A DNA stretch of 13,817 bases from SZUA-521 sp041738285 (GTDB taxonomy: Bacteria > Pseudomonadota > Gammaproteobacteria > Pseudomonadales > Azotimanducaceae). The translations under genes and the position numbers were made by a program. The DNA lies in contig JBGSQB010000183.1 in assembly GCA_041738285.1 (NCBI GenBank), positions 1 through 13,817 of the forward strand, written 5' to 3'. Shown piece after piece: positions 6,902-13,817 of the stretch. The stretch's first letter is position 1. Each line of letters starts with the position of its first letter. The notes beneath the pieces were generated by a model. It saw nothing but the letters and a program-made list of their open reading frames with translations. It was not told where the DNA came from and did not search any database.

Positions 6902-7180
6902 GTGAGTGTCATTACCGTGCCGGACCAGGAAGCCTCCGCGGAACCCGTCATTCTCGACGTCACCGGGCTCAACTGCCCGATGCCGCTGCTCAAGGCGAAG
7001 AAGGCGCTCAATGAGCTGCCGCCCGGCGCGCTGCTGCGTGTTTTCGCAACCGACCCGGGATCGGTGCGGGATTTCGAAGTGTTCTGCCGCCAGAGTGGCA
7101 ACGATCTTCTGGAGTCGGCCCAGCACCAGGGCCGCTACAGCTACCTGCTGCGCAAGAAGTCAGCGCCGCCCACGAACTAG
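6902..7180 (+). CDS. TusA/SirA-family sulfur-carrier protein
   Basis: This 92-residue protein is of the TusA (SirA, YeeD) family of small sulfur-relay proteins that carry a persulfide on a conserved cysteine. The signature is DVTGLNCPMPLLKAKKAL (19-36), with the active Cys25 in a CPxP motif; the rest gives the usual two-layer alpha/beta fold. From its position beside bepA and near dapA it looks like the counterpart of P. aeruginosa PA1006, reported as involved in molybdenum cofactor-dependent metabolism, rather than the tRNA-thiolation TusA proper; this is inference from context. The start is uncertain: GTG 6902 has only a poor Shine-Dalgarno sequence, while GTG 6917 has GGAG about 14 bases upstream. 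The conserved domain begins after both. A TAAGAT at 6863-6868 could be its -10. Confidence 0.88.
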   Translation: MSVITVPDQEASAEPVILDVTGLNCPMPLLKAKKALNELPPGALLRVFATDPGSVRDFEVFCRQSGNDLLESAQHQGRYSYLLRKKSAPPTN

Positions 7181-7211
7181 TCCGGCGGTCTCTGCCTTGT
7201 GATGGGTGAGG

Positions 7212-7237
7212 GTGCTCATTAACATGAGCGCACTTTT
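7212..7237 (+). terminator. Weak Rho-independent terminator-like hairpin
   Basis: GCTCAT (7214-7219) pairs with ATGAGC (7224-7229) around a TAAC loop. The stem extends by a T-G wobble and a G-C pair to 7212/7231 and is followed by ACTTTT. It lies in the 72-base gap after the TusA-family stop and before dapA, so it could end or attenuate the upstream transcript. The stem is short and the T-run is only four bases. Confidence 0.35.
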
Positions 7238-7252
7238 GCATTCGGACCCCTC

Positions 7253-8128
7253 ATGCTCTCTGGCAGCATCGTTGCGCTTGTCACGCCAATGGGCGCTGCA
7301 GGCGAGGTCGATTGGGGTGCGCTCGATCGGTTGATCGACTGGCATCTCGAATCCGGCACCCACGGCATCGTGCCGATGGGGACCACCGGCGAATCGGCCA
7401 CGCTCGATGTCGACGAACACATTCGCGTGGTGGAACGCACCGTCGTCCGCGTCGAAGGTCGCGTACCAGTGATTGCAGGTACCGGCGCGAATTCGACCAG
7501 TGAGGCGATCGAACTCACCGCCGCTGCCAAATCCGCTGGCGCCGATGCGTGCCTGCTGGTGACCCCTTACTACAACCGGCCGACTCAGGAAGGGCTGTAT
7601 CGTCATTACTGCGCCATTGCCGAGGCGGTCGATTTACCGCAGGTGCTGTACAACGTGCCGGCGCGCACTGCGTGCGACATGAAAGCCGAGACGGTGGCGC
7701 GCCTCGCCAAAGTGCCGAACATCATCGGTATCAAGGAAGCCTGCGGTGATCCGCAGCGTATCGGCCAGATCCGTGCCTTGGTCGATGACGACTTCATCCT
7801 GCTGTCGGGCGAAGATTCGCAGACGTTGCGCATGCTCGAACTCGGCGCGCGCGGCACGATTTCGGTCACGGCAAACATCGCGCCTGCAAAGATGGCGCGA
7901 TTCGTCACGGCCTTCCTGACCGGAGACGTCGCGACTGCCAAAGCGTTGGATGCTGCGCTGCAACCGCTGCACAAGGTGCTGTTCATCGAGATCAGTCCGC
8001 AGCCGGTCAAGTGGGCGCTGTACGAGATGGGCATGGTGGACGTCGGCATTCGTCTGCCCCTGTTGCCGATGACCGAATCACTGCGACCCGAACTACGGCG
8101 TGCGCTGAAAGAGGCCGATTTGTTGTGA
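7253..8128 (+). CDS. dapA: 4-hydroxy-tetrahydrodipicolinate synthase DapA
   Basis: DapA condenses pyruvate with L-aspartate semialdehyde, the first step of the diaminopimelate/lysine branch, in the cytoplasm. The 291-residue product is one residue shorter than E. coli DapA (292), and the catalytic residues fall at the E. coli positions: Schiff-base Lys161 (GIKEACGD), Tyr133 (LYNVPART), Thr44-Thr45 (MGTTGES), Tyr107 (TPYYNRP) and Arg138. The ATG at 7253 is the family start; only GGACCCCTC precedes it, so the ribosome-binding site is weak. Its stop TGA overlaps the GTG start of bamC by four bases, so the two are translationally coupled. The dapA-bamC order is the same as in E. coli. No lysine riboswitch is visible in the short 72-base leader. 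Confidence 0.97.
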   Translation: MLSGSIVALVTPMGAAGEVDWGALDRLIDWHLESGTHGIVPMGTTGESATLDVDEHIRVVERTVVRVEGRVPVIAGTGANSTSEAIELTAAAKSAGADACLLVTPYYNRPTQEGLYRHYCAIAEAVDLPQVLYNVPARTACDMKAETVARLAKVPNIIGIKEACGDPQRIGQIRALVDDDFILLSGEDSQTLRMLELGARGTISVTANIAPAKMARFVTAFLTGDVATAKALDAALQPLHKVLFIEISPQPVKWALYEMGMVDVGIRLPLLPMTESLRPELRRALKEADLL

Positions 8129-9228
8129 GATTAGTTTCGGGCTGGTTGGTCATCGTCGTCGTGATGCTGATGGTGAGTGGGTGTCGCTGGTTCAACGACG
8201 ACAAGGGTATGTTCGTGAACCGCGCCGACGACTACGTGGATGCGGACGAGTCTGCGCCGCTCGAGATTCCCGAGGATCTGTCGAGTGCTGCCGTGCAGGA
8301 CGTCATGGTCGTGCCACCCACCACTCATTCCGGTCGACGCGTCATGTACGCAGACGGTGCGCCCCGACCCGAAGCGATCTTTGCGCGGGACGAAGCTGAA
8401 GGCGTGAAGATCCAGAAGCTCGGCGATCGACGCTGGCTGCTCGTTCCGCAGTCACCTGCGGTGGTGTGGCCGAAGGTCGTTCAGTTCTTTGCCGACAACG
8501 GTATTGCAATTGCATCGGAAGATCCCGACGCGGGACACCTGACGACGGCATGGTTCGGCCCTGACGATGGCAGCGCGCGAGATGTCGTGCGACTTTCCAT
8601 CGCGTCGGGTCGCGAGGAAGCGAAGGTGAAGAGCGGCCGCGACCGGGTCAAGGTCGCGATCGAGCAAGGTATTCGCGAGCGCACGTCGGAAGTGCATCTG
8701 CGCTACGAGAACGACAGCTTGAGACAGCCCAGCGAGACTGCGTTGCCGGAGGTTTCCGATGTCGGCGCGGTCGAAGTCGAACTCGTCGGTGAGCTCGGAT
8801 CCTATCTCGCATCGAACGTTGGTGACGAGTCGGTGTCGTTTGTCGCGCGCAACATCTCGACCCAAGTGAAAGCCGAGCTCATTCGAACCGACGACAATCA
8901 ACCTGCATTGCGGCTCACACTCGAGTTCGATCGTGCGTGGGCCATGATCAACCAGGCGCTTGCGGATGCCGCGGTGCCGATCACCGACGTTGATCGAACG
9001 GAAGGCATCGTGTACGCAACGGTGACGGACAAGATTCTGAACCAGGAAAGCGAGAGCTGGTTCCTGGTTCGATGGCTGACGCGTGACGAAAAACCGCGGC
9101 CGGTCGAAGTGCGTATGGTTGAGGAGCCCGGGGGTTATCAAGTGCTCGTGTTCGATGCAAAGAGTAAGCCGCTGCCGATCGACACCGCAGAGCAAGTGTT
9201 GCTGCTGATTCGGGAGTACGCGACCTGA
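8125..9228 (+). CDS. bamC: Outer membrane assembly lipoprotein BamC
   Basis: BamC (NlpB) is the lipoprotein of the BAM complex that inserts beta-barrel proteins into the outer membrane, and it binds BamD. The 367-residue protein starts at GTG 8125, chosen because AAAGAGG lies nine bases upstream and a lipoprotein signal follows immediately: hydrophobic residues 7-17 and lipobox VSGC with Cys20 as the lipidated residue. A longer frame upstream has no such features. After the cysteine there is an acidic unstructured stretch (about 25-60) and then two alpha/beta domains (about 105-210 and 260-360) as in BamC. Sequence likeness to E. coli BamC (344) is low, as is usual for this family outside enterics; the dapA-bamC operon context makes the call firm. 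Confidence 0.9.
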   Translation: MRLVSGWLVIVVVMLMVSGCRWFNDDKGMFVNRADDYVDADESAPLEIPEDLSSAAVQDVMVVPPTTHSGRRVMYADGAPRPEAIFARDEAEGVKIQKLGDRRWLLVPQSPAVVWPKVVQFFADNGIAIASEDPDAGHLTTAWFGPDDGSARDVVRLSIASGREEAKVKSGRDRVKVAIEQGIRERTSEVHLRYENDSLRQPSETALPEVSDVGAVEVELVGELGSYLASNVGDESVSFVARNISTQVKAELIRTDDNQPALRLTLEFDRAWAMINQALADAAVPITDVDRTEGIVYATVTDKILNQESESWFLVRWLTRDEKPRPVEVRMVEEPGGYQVLVFDAKSKPLPIDTAEQVLLLIREYAT

Positions 9229-9248
9229 CGGCCACCGGCCAACTCGGG

Positions 9249-10052
9249 TTGTCACTCGCGCCGGCGGGAGCGCTCGCCCCGGCGCAAAATGCAACCGAAC
9301 GCGGTATTGCATCGCTCGGTAGCGGCAGTCGCGGCAACGGTACGCTGGTGCGACTGGACGGCTTCTCGCTGCTGGTCGATTGCGGATTCACGCTCAAAGA
9401 AACCGAGTCGCGGCTGGCAAGGCTCGGAATTGCGGGGGCCGATCTGCACGCCATTCTCGTGACCCATGAACACAGCGATCACATTCAGGGCGTTGCGCGC
9501 TTCGCCCGCCGCTACGGCACGCCGGTGTATCTCACGCACGGTACGATGCGTGGGCACAGCGATTGGGAAGGCGTCGATCTGCGGCCGTTCAATGCGCACC
9601 AGAGCTTTCATCTGGGTAGTATCGAGGTCGACCCGGTACCGGTGCCGCACGATGCCCGTGAGCCGGTGCAATTCGTCTTCACCGGTAACCAGGGCCGCAT
9701 CGGCGTGCTCACCGATCTCGGTCATGTCACTGATGTCGTTCGGCAGCGCTTCGCGCGGTGTGATGCGTTGCTGGTGGAAGCCAATCACGACCTGGATCTG
9801 CTGCGCCACGGCCGCTATCCGGAACCACTGAAGCGCCGGATTGCCTCGCCCCTCGGTCATCTGTCGAACGCCCAGACGGCTGCATTCCTCTGCGATGTCG
9901 ACCTGCCCACCGACTGCGCGCTGGTCATCGGTCATGTCAGCGAACAGAACAATTCGACCGATGCGCTGGGGCGCACATTCGCCATGGCCCAGGCGCGCTT
10001 CCCGCGTCTGCTCTACGCAACCCAATCCCAGGGCGCGTATTGGATGAGCTGA
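9249..10052 (+). CDS. MBL-fold metallohydrolase (YycJ/PA1012-like)
   Basis: This 267-residue protein has the metallo-beta-lactamase fold. Metal-binding residues include HEHSDH (73-78), His134 (PVPHDA), Asp156 (LTDLGH), His180-Asp181 (EANHD), His204 (GHLSN) and His229 (IGHVSEQNN). The opening ASLGSGSRGNGT (21-32) and the GHVSEQNN ending are typical of the YycJ/WalJ-type subgroup, for which nuclease activity has been proposed; the true substrate is not established. It lies 20 bases after bamC, the same order as P. aeruginosa PA1011-PA1012, where purC follows; purC is not here. The start is uncertain: the only usable codon before the domain is TTG 9249, with no Shine-Dalgarno sequence, so translation may depend on coupling from bamC. 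An ATG at 9289 is out of frame. Confidence 0.88.
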   Translation: MSLAPAGALAPAQNATERGIASLGSGSRGNGTLVRLDGFSLLVDCGFTLKETESRLARLGIAGADLHAILVTHEHSDHIQGVARFARRYGTPVYLTHGTMRGHSDWEGVDLRPFNAHQSFHLGSIEVDPVPVPHDAREPVQFVFTGNQGRIGVLTDLGHVTDVVRQRFARCDALLVEANHDLDLLRHGRYPEPLKRRIASPLGHLSNAQTAAFLCDVDLPTDCALVIGHVSEQNNSTDALGRTFAMAQARFPRLLYATQSQGAYWMS

Positions 10053-10064
10053 TCGCCCCGGAGC

Positions 10065-10101
10065 ACTAGCGCACAAGCACTGTCCGCTAGTTCCAAGCTA
10101 G
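10065..10101. repeat. Inverted repeat with clustered CTAG, between convergent stops
   Basis: ACTAGCG (10065-10071) and CGCTAGT (10085-10091) are perfect inverted arms around a 13-base loop, between the MBL gene stop and the acyltransferase stop. Three CTAG tetranucleotides fall in 36 bases (10066, 10087, 10098), the last including the acyltransferase stop codon. It could form a hairpin that helps separate the two convergent transcripts, but it has no T-run. Confidence 0.35.
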
Positions 10102-11513
10102 ACGTTTGCGGCGTGCTTCAACTCGGCATAGCTGTCTTCGATGCAGCGAGCGAAGTACTCGGGGTCCGGCATCATCTCGCGGCACGATGTCACCGAAATG
10201 CTGATCTTGCCGCGGTAGCTCACCACCGGGAAGATCAGACCCATGCCGTCGAACAGCGGGCCGAGACCGAACTGCGCGACCATGGGCGCGCCCGCACAGT
10301 AGAGTGGAAACTGCGGCCCCGGCACGTTCGTGATGACGCAGTTGAAGACCGGATTGGTGCGGTTGGCCATGCCGAGTTCCGTGTACACCCGGGCGGCAAG
10401 TGCGGCGGTCGTCGAAGGAATGAACTGGGAGTAGTCGGTCATGAGCTTTGCGCCCACCGCCTGAGTCATTTCCTTCGATGACTTGGTGTCGGCGTGCACA
10501 GCGGCGAGACGGTCGAGCGGCGCCTCGATGTGGGTGCCAATGGCAACGTTCATCGCGGCGACCCGATTGCCCATGGTGCCGCGCTGGTCCTGACTGCGTA
10601 CTGAAATGGGGGCCATGGCGACCATCGATTGATCAGGCAGTTCGTGTTTGGAGTTCAGATACTTGCGTAGCGCACCGCCACAAATCGTGACGATGACGTC
10701 GTTCACCGTCGCGCCGGGGACCACTGACTTGATGGCGCGCACTTCGTTCAAGTCGAAGGAGCGACCTTCCACCACGCGGTGTGCCGTCACGGTACCGTTG
10801 AATCGTGTCCGCGGCACGGGCTTGGCCGCTTCGAAGCGCCGTTCCATGATGCCGCGCGTCAGCCGTCCCAGGGCCGGCACCGTGCGCGCCGCGACTTCAG
10901 CAAAGCGAAACGGCATCAGCGCATTGTTGATCGATGCGCGCGCCAGCAGCTCGGCGGCGCCGGGCTCGTCTTCACCGCGCCAGGGCTTGTCGTTGGGCGC
11001 AACGGTGGGGTTGTTCGGGTCGATGTCATGAATCGCCTGCACCATGTCCACACCGGACACACCGTCGACGCAGGCGTGGTGGATCTTGCTGACGATCGCG
11101 TAGCAGCCGGGAGGCAGCCCTTCGATCTGATCGAGCCCCTCGATTACCGTGAACTCCCACAGCGGCTTCGAAAGGTCCAGCGGCCGCGAGTGCAGTCGCG
11201 CGACCTGAATGCAGAGCTGCCGCCAGTCGCCGGGTGCCGGCAGCCGGATGTGGCGCATGTGGAATTCGATGTCGAAGTCCTTGTCCTCGATCCAGTAGGG
11301 ATGGTCCAGACCCAGCGGCACGGTGACCAGCTTCTGCCGAAACGTGCGTGCCATGTGCAGGCGCGACTCGATCTGGCGGACGATACTCTTGAAGCCCTGC
11401 ACGCCGCCGGGCAATACACTCTGGTCGTATATCTGGATGGCACCGATATGCATCGGCGTGCGCGGGGTTTCGAAGTAGAAGAACGAGGCGTCCTGGCCGG
11501 TGAGTTGCTGCAT
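10098..11513 (-). CDS. Wax ester synthase/diacylglycerol acyltransferase (WS/DGAT)
   Basis: This 471-residue protein is of the bacterial WS/DGAT family, which transfers acyl groups from acyl-CoA to long-chain alcohols or diacylglycerol to make storage wax esters or triacylglycerol at the inner face of the membrane. The active-site motif HHxxxDG is present as HHACVDG (145-151, general base His146), with PLW (117-119), the ND pair (271-272) in a TVNDVIVTICGGALR-like segment, and NVPGP (396-400). Length is normal for the family. The ATG at 11513 has a strong GGAGGA eight bases upstream. It is transcribed alone, convergent to the MBL gene and divergent from an SGNH-like gene. Whether wax ester or triacylglycerol is the main product cannot be read from sequence. 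Confidence 0.92.
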   Translation of the reverse strand: MQQLTGQDASFFYFETPRTPMHIGAIQIYDQSVLPGGVQGFKSIVRQIESRLHMARTFRQKLVTVPLGLDHPYWIEDKDFDIEFHMRHIRLPAPGDWRQLCIQVARLHSRPLDLSKPLWEFTVIEGLDQIEGLPPGCYAIVSKIHHACVDGVSGVDMVQAIHDIDPNNPTVAPNDKPWRGEDEPGAAELLARASINNALMPFRFAEVAARTVPALGRLTRGIMERRFEAAKPVPRTRFNGTVTAHRVVEGRSFDLNEVRAIKSVVPGATVNDVIVTICGGALRKYLNSKHELPDQSMVAMAPISVRSQDQRGTMGNRVAAMNVAIGTHIEAPLDRLAAVHADTKSSKEMTQAVGAKLMTDYSQFIPSTTAALAARVYTELGMANRTNPVFNCVITNVPGPQFPLYCAGAPMVAQFGLGPLFDGMGLIFPVVSYRGKISISVTSCREMMPDPEYFARCIEDSYAELKHAANV

Positions 11514-11561
11514 GGTGCGTCCTCCAGTGGTCCGACTGGGCAGTCTAGCGGATGAGCATCC

Positions 11562-11580
11562 TGGGGACAGTTTACTCGTT
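11562..11580 (+). repeat. Solo half-copy of the GGGGACAG repeat
   Basis: TGGGGACAGTTTACTCGTT shares TGGGGACAGTT with the arm of the palindromic element at 5233-5323 and diverges after that. No inverted partner is seen nearby. It lies in the 88-base gap between the divergent acyltransferase and SGNH-like genes, 21 bases before the latter's chosen start. It may be a decayed or different-subtype REP half. Confidence 0.45.
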
Positions 11581-11601
11581 CAGGTTCGCGCGAGTTCGGG
11601 T

Positions 11602-12678
11602 ATGACCGGGCGCGAAGCTCTGTTGGTGTTCGGCGCGCTTGCGGTAGTGGTATTGCTGCTCGAAGGCGGTGTACGTGCCTACTATGCCGTCACCGACCGC
11701 GCGCCGCCGAGCGCCGATTCGGCGCAGCGGGACGAATGGGATTGGGCACGGGAGCACCTCGCAGCCGGCAAGGCGCGATTGCCGGGTTCGGCGGCGCACG
11801 ATCCGTTGCTCGGCTGGGTGCCGGATCGCGACCTCGATGCCTGGGTCAGGCGTGGCGCCTATGGCCTGGGCGATGGGCCGATCGGTGCGCGCACGCCGGA
11901 TCGACGGCGCGTGCTGTTCGTCGGTGACAGCTACACCTTCGGGCTCTATGTCGAACCGCAGCAGGCATTTGCCTTCCGCACCGGTGTGCTGCTCGAAGCG
12001 ACCGAGACGATCAACCTCGGCGTAGCCGGCTACGGACCCGATCAGATGATGCTGATGTACGAGGCGAATGGCGCGTCGCTCGCACCGGACGTCGTCGTGC
12101 TCGGTTTCTATGTGCGCGGCTATTTTCGCGCCCAGAGCCGCTTCACCTTCTTCGCCAAACCCTACTTCGTTGCCGACGGGCAGGGTGGCTTTCGACTCGA
12201 GGGCGTGCCGGTACCGACGCCAGAGACCGTGTATGCACAGTATGCATCTGGTGCCCGGCGCATCGGCCCACGGTTCAGTTATCTGGCAGCCAGCATCGGC
12301 GCGAGCGTTGGCCGTTTGCGTGCCACCGCCCGAATGCATGACGCCGACGCCGAGGGATGGCCGCTGATGGCGGCGATCTTTACGCGCTTTCACCACGCGG
12401 TGACCTCGAGCGGCGCAGTGCCGATACTCGCAATCATTCCCACCCAACTCGATGACTTCGATGACGAGGTGGAATCGGATCTCGCGCGCCTCGCCTGCGA
12501 GGCGGCAGATCGCCTCGACATGATGTGCGTGTCCCTGGTCGAACCGCTGCGTGCCGCGCAGGATGAGAACCCGGCGGAACCGGTGTTTCGCGATCGCAGC
12601 GTGGGCGGCCACTTCTCGGTGCGCGGCCATGAGGTGGCGGCGTTGCGCATCGCCCGTGCGCTCACGCAGTCCCGATAG
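11602..12678 (+). CDS. SGNH/GDSL-hydrolase-like membrane-anchored protein
   Basis: This 358-residue protein has one N-terminal membrane segment (about 6-21) and an SGNH-hydrolase-like domain likely outside the membrane. Block I is clear, GDSYTFG (108-114, nucleophile Ser110), preceded by the RRVLFV strand (102-107). Block II is probably NLGVAGYG (138-145). Block III normally has GxND, but here the strand DVVVLGFYVRGYF (163-175) lacks the Asn. The final block GGHFSVRGHEVAA (335-347) keeps the likely catalytic His337, but the Asp usually two residues before it is Gly335; Asp331 might substitute. Relatives modify polysaccharides or esters; the substrate here is unknown, and activity may be altered. 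ATG 11602 is chosen because the membrane segment follows at once; the Shine-Dalgarno sequence is weak, and an in-frame extension to 11500 would overlap the divergent gene. fumC follows 12 bases downstream. Confidence 0.75.
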   Translation: MTGREALLVFGALAVVVLLLEGGVRAYYAVTDRAPPSADSAQRDEWDWAREHLAAGKARLPGSAAHDPLLGWVPDRDLDAWVRRGAYGLGDGPIGARTPDRRRVLFVGDSYTFGLYVEPQQAFAFRTGVLLEATETINLGVAGYGPDQMMLMYEANGASLAPDVVVLGFYVRGYFRAQSRFTFFAKPYFVADGQGGFRLEGVPVPTPETVYAQYASGARRIGPRFSYLAASIGASVGRLRATARMHDADAEGWPLMAAIFTRFHHAVTSSGAVPILAIIPTQLDDFDDEVESDLARLACEAADRLDMMCVSLVEPLRAAQDENPAEPVFRDRSVGGHFSVRGHEVAALRIARALTQSR

Positions 12679-12690
12679 TATCGTGCCGGC

Positions 12691-13817
12691 ATGAGCGATC
12701 GAATCGAACACGATAGTCTGGGTGATGTGCGCGTGCCGGCGGATGCGCTGTATGGTGCACAGACCCAACGCGCGATCGACAACTTCCGCATCGGTGGTGA
12801 ACCGATGCCGGCGCAGTTCATTGCCGCCGTCGTATTGATCAAGCAGAGCGCTGCCCGTGCCAACGTCGAGCTCGGTTCGTTGGATGCGGGTGTTGGAAGT
12901 GCAATCGAAGCGGCCACCGCGCGGCTCCTGGCCGGTGAGTTTGCGGATCAGTTTCCCGTCGACGTCTACCAGACCGGCTCCGGGACCAGCACGAACATGA
13001 ACATGAACGAGGTGGTGGCGAGCCTGGCATCGGCCGCCTCCGGCCTGGAGATCCACCCCAACGACCACGTGAACGCCGGGCAGTCGAGCAACGACACCGT
13101 GCCGACCGCGGTGCACGTCGCCGCGGTGGCGGCAGTGGTGGAGGAGCTCATGCCCGCGCTCGAGCACCTGGCCGGTGCCTTGCGAGAGCGGGCGGATGCG
13201 TTCGCTGACGTCGTGACGGTCGGACGGACCCACCTGATGGACGCCACCCCGGTGACCCTCGGGCAGCGCTTCGGCGGGTACGCCCGTCAGATGGAGCTCG
13301 GGGTGGCCCGGCTGGAGGCGTGCCTGCCGCAGCTGGGCGAGCTGGCCCTTGGCGGCACCGCCGTCGGGACCGGCATCAATGCCGCTCCCGTCTTCGCCGC
13401 CGAGGCGATCGGCCTGCTCGTCGAGCGAACCGGGCTCCCGCTGCGAGAAGCCGTCGACCATCTGGAGGCGCAGTCGGCCCGGGACGCCGTCGTCGAGGCG
13501 TCGGGTGCGGTGCGCACGGTGGCGGTGAGCCTGACCAAGATCTGCAACGACCTGCGGTGGCTGGGCTCGGGCCCCCGGGCCGGCCTCGCCGAGCTGCGCC
13601 TGCCGGACCTCCAACCCGGGTCGTCGATCATGCCCGGCAAGGTGAACCCGGTGGTGCCGGAGGCCGTGCTCATGGTCTGCAGCCGCGTCGTCGGTAACGA
13701 CGCCACCATCGCGTGGGCCGGGGCCTCGGGGGCCTTCGAGCTCAACGTGCAGATCCCAGTCCTGGGCCAGACGTTCCTGGAGTCCGCGACCCTGCTCGCC
13801 GCCGCCGCGCGGCTGCT
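12691..13817 (+). CDS. fumC: Class II fumarate hydratase FumC, 3' end outside window
   Basis: FumC interconverts fumarate and L-malate in the TCA cycle as an iron-free tetramer. The 375 visible codons are open without a frameshift; E. coli FumC is 467 residues, so about 90 are missing. Motifs seen: TGSGTSTNMNMNE (95-107), HPNDHVNAGQSSNDT (122-136), GRTHLMDATP (178-187, His181, the counterpart of E. coli His188), TKICNDLRWLGSGPR, and the SS-loop signature GSSIMPGKVNP (310-320, catalytic Ser311, with Lys317 and Asn319). ATG 12691 is the family start with no clear Shine-Dalgarno sequence. Composition shifts sharply near codon 91 (base 12960): 59 of the first 90 codons end in G or C, against 261 of the next 280. 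The later part, with RVVGNDATIAWAGASGAFEL (344-363), resembles actinobacterial enzymes from memory. The gene may therefore be a chimera, natural or from assembly. Confidence 0.92.
   Translation, partial: MSDRIEHDSLGDVRVPADALYGAQTQRAIDNFRIGGEPMPAQFIAAVVLIKQSAARANVELGSLDAGVGSAIEAATARLLAGEFADQFPVDVYQTGSGTSTNMNMNEVVASLASAASGLEIHPNDHVNAGQSSNDTVPTAVHVAAVAAVVEELMPALEHLAGALRERADAFADVVTVGRTHLMDATPVTLGQRFGGYARQMELGVARLEACLPQLGELALGGTAVGTGINAAPVFAAEAIGLLVERTGLPLREAVDHLEAQSARDAVVEASGAVRTVAVSLTKICNDLRWLGSGPRAGLAELRLPDLQPGSSIMPGKVNPVVPEAVLMVCSRVVGNDATIAWAGASGAFELNVQIPVLGQTFLESATLLAAAARL

Noticed and set aside
8011..8124. Longer bamC frame starting inside dapA
   Set aside because: It would place 38 residues before the lipoprotein signal, destroying its N-terminal position; GTG 8125 has a proper ribosome-binding site.
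8452..9312. 286-residue minus-strand frame opposite bamC
   Set aside because: Antisense shadow of bamC; His/Arg-rich low-information sequence.
9252..10076. 274-residue minus-strand frame opposite the MBL gene
   Set aside because: Antisense shadow of a gene with intact metal-binding motifs.
11572..13614. 680-residue open frame on the minus strand spanning the SGNH-like gene and fumC
   Set aside because: It is the mirror of two real plus-strand genes with clear motifs. High GC suppresses stops on the opposite strand, and the translation is His/Arg-rich with no recognisable domain.

Overview
The window is GC-rich, gene-dense bacterial DNA with short intergenic gaps. No tRNA, rRNA, CRISPR array or intact insertion sequence was seen. 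Gene content and order point to a gammaproteobacterium. The core block nadA / bepA (opposite strand) / TusA-family / dapA / bamC / MBL-fold hydrolase recalls, from memory, the Pseudomonas aeruginosa PA1004-PA1012 neighbourhood. The dapA-bamC pair is also the E. coli arrangement. Genes usually found between the TusA-like gene and dapA in Pseudomonas (gcvR, bcp) are absent, and lipid-metabolism genes flank the block.

Layout. Positions 1-182 hold no gene that can be resolved. A 65-residue unknown protein (183-380, minus) is divergent from a two-gene lipid unit: a FadD19-like acyl-CoA synthetase (563-2188) and a short-chain dehydrogenase (2206-2958). A small charged helical protein (3012-3248, plus) ends inside the 3' end of a GshB-like ATP-grasp enzyme (3211-4107, minus). 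Then comes nadA (4188-5219). A palindromic REP-like element (5233-5323) exactly fills the gap between the convergent stops of nadA and bepA (5326-6804, minus). Divergent from bepA is the TusA-family gene (6902-7180), followed by dapA-bamC-MBL (7253-10052), where dapA and bamC overlap by four bases. A WS/DGAT acyltransferase (10098-11513, minus) is divergent from an SGNH-hydrolase-like membrane protein (11602-12678). The latter is followed 12 bases later by fumC (12691 to the window edge, incomplete).

How the genes work together. nadA feeds NAD synthesis, dapA feeds lysine and peptidoglycan precursor synthesis, and bamC and bepA serve outer-membrane protein assembly and its quality control. 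The FadD-like ligase, SDR and WS/DGAT acyltransferase suggest uptake, activation and storage of fatty, steroid or isoprenoid acyl chains, but they do not form one operon.

The most notable signal is an abrupt composition change inside fumC near 12960. By hand count, 59 of the first 90 codons end in G or C (about 66%), against 261 of the next 280 (about 93%), with the reading frame and fumarase motifs intact throughout. The last ~850 bases also read like an actinobacterial fumarase. This may be a chimeric assembly join at a conserved motif or a genuine intragenic recombination. I found no clear new multi-gene system.
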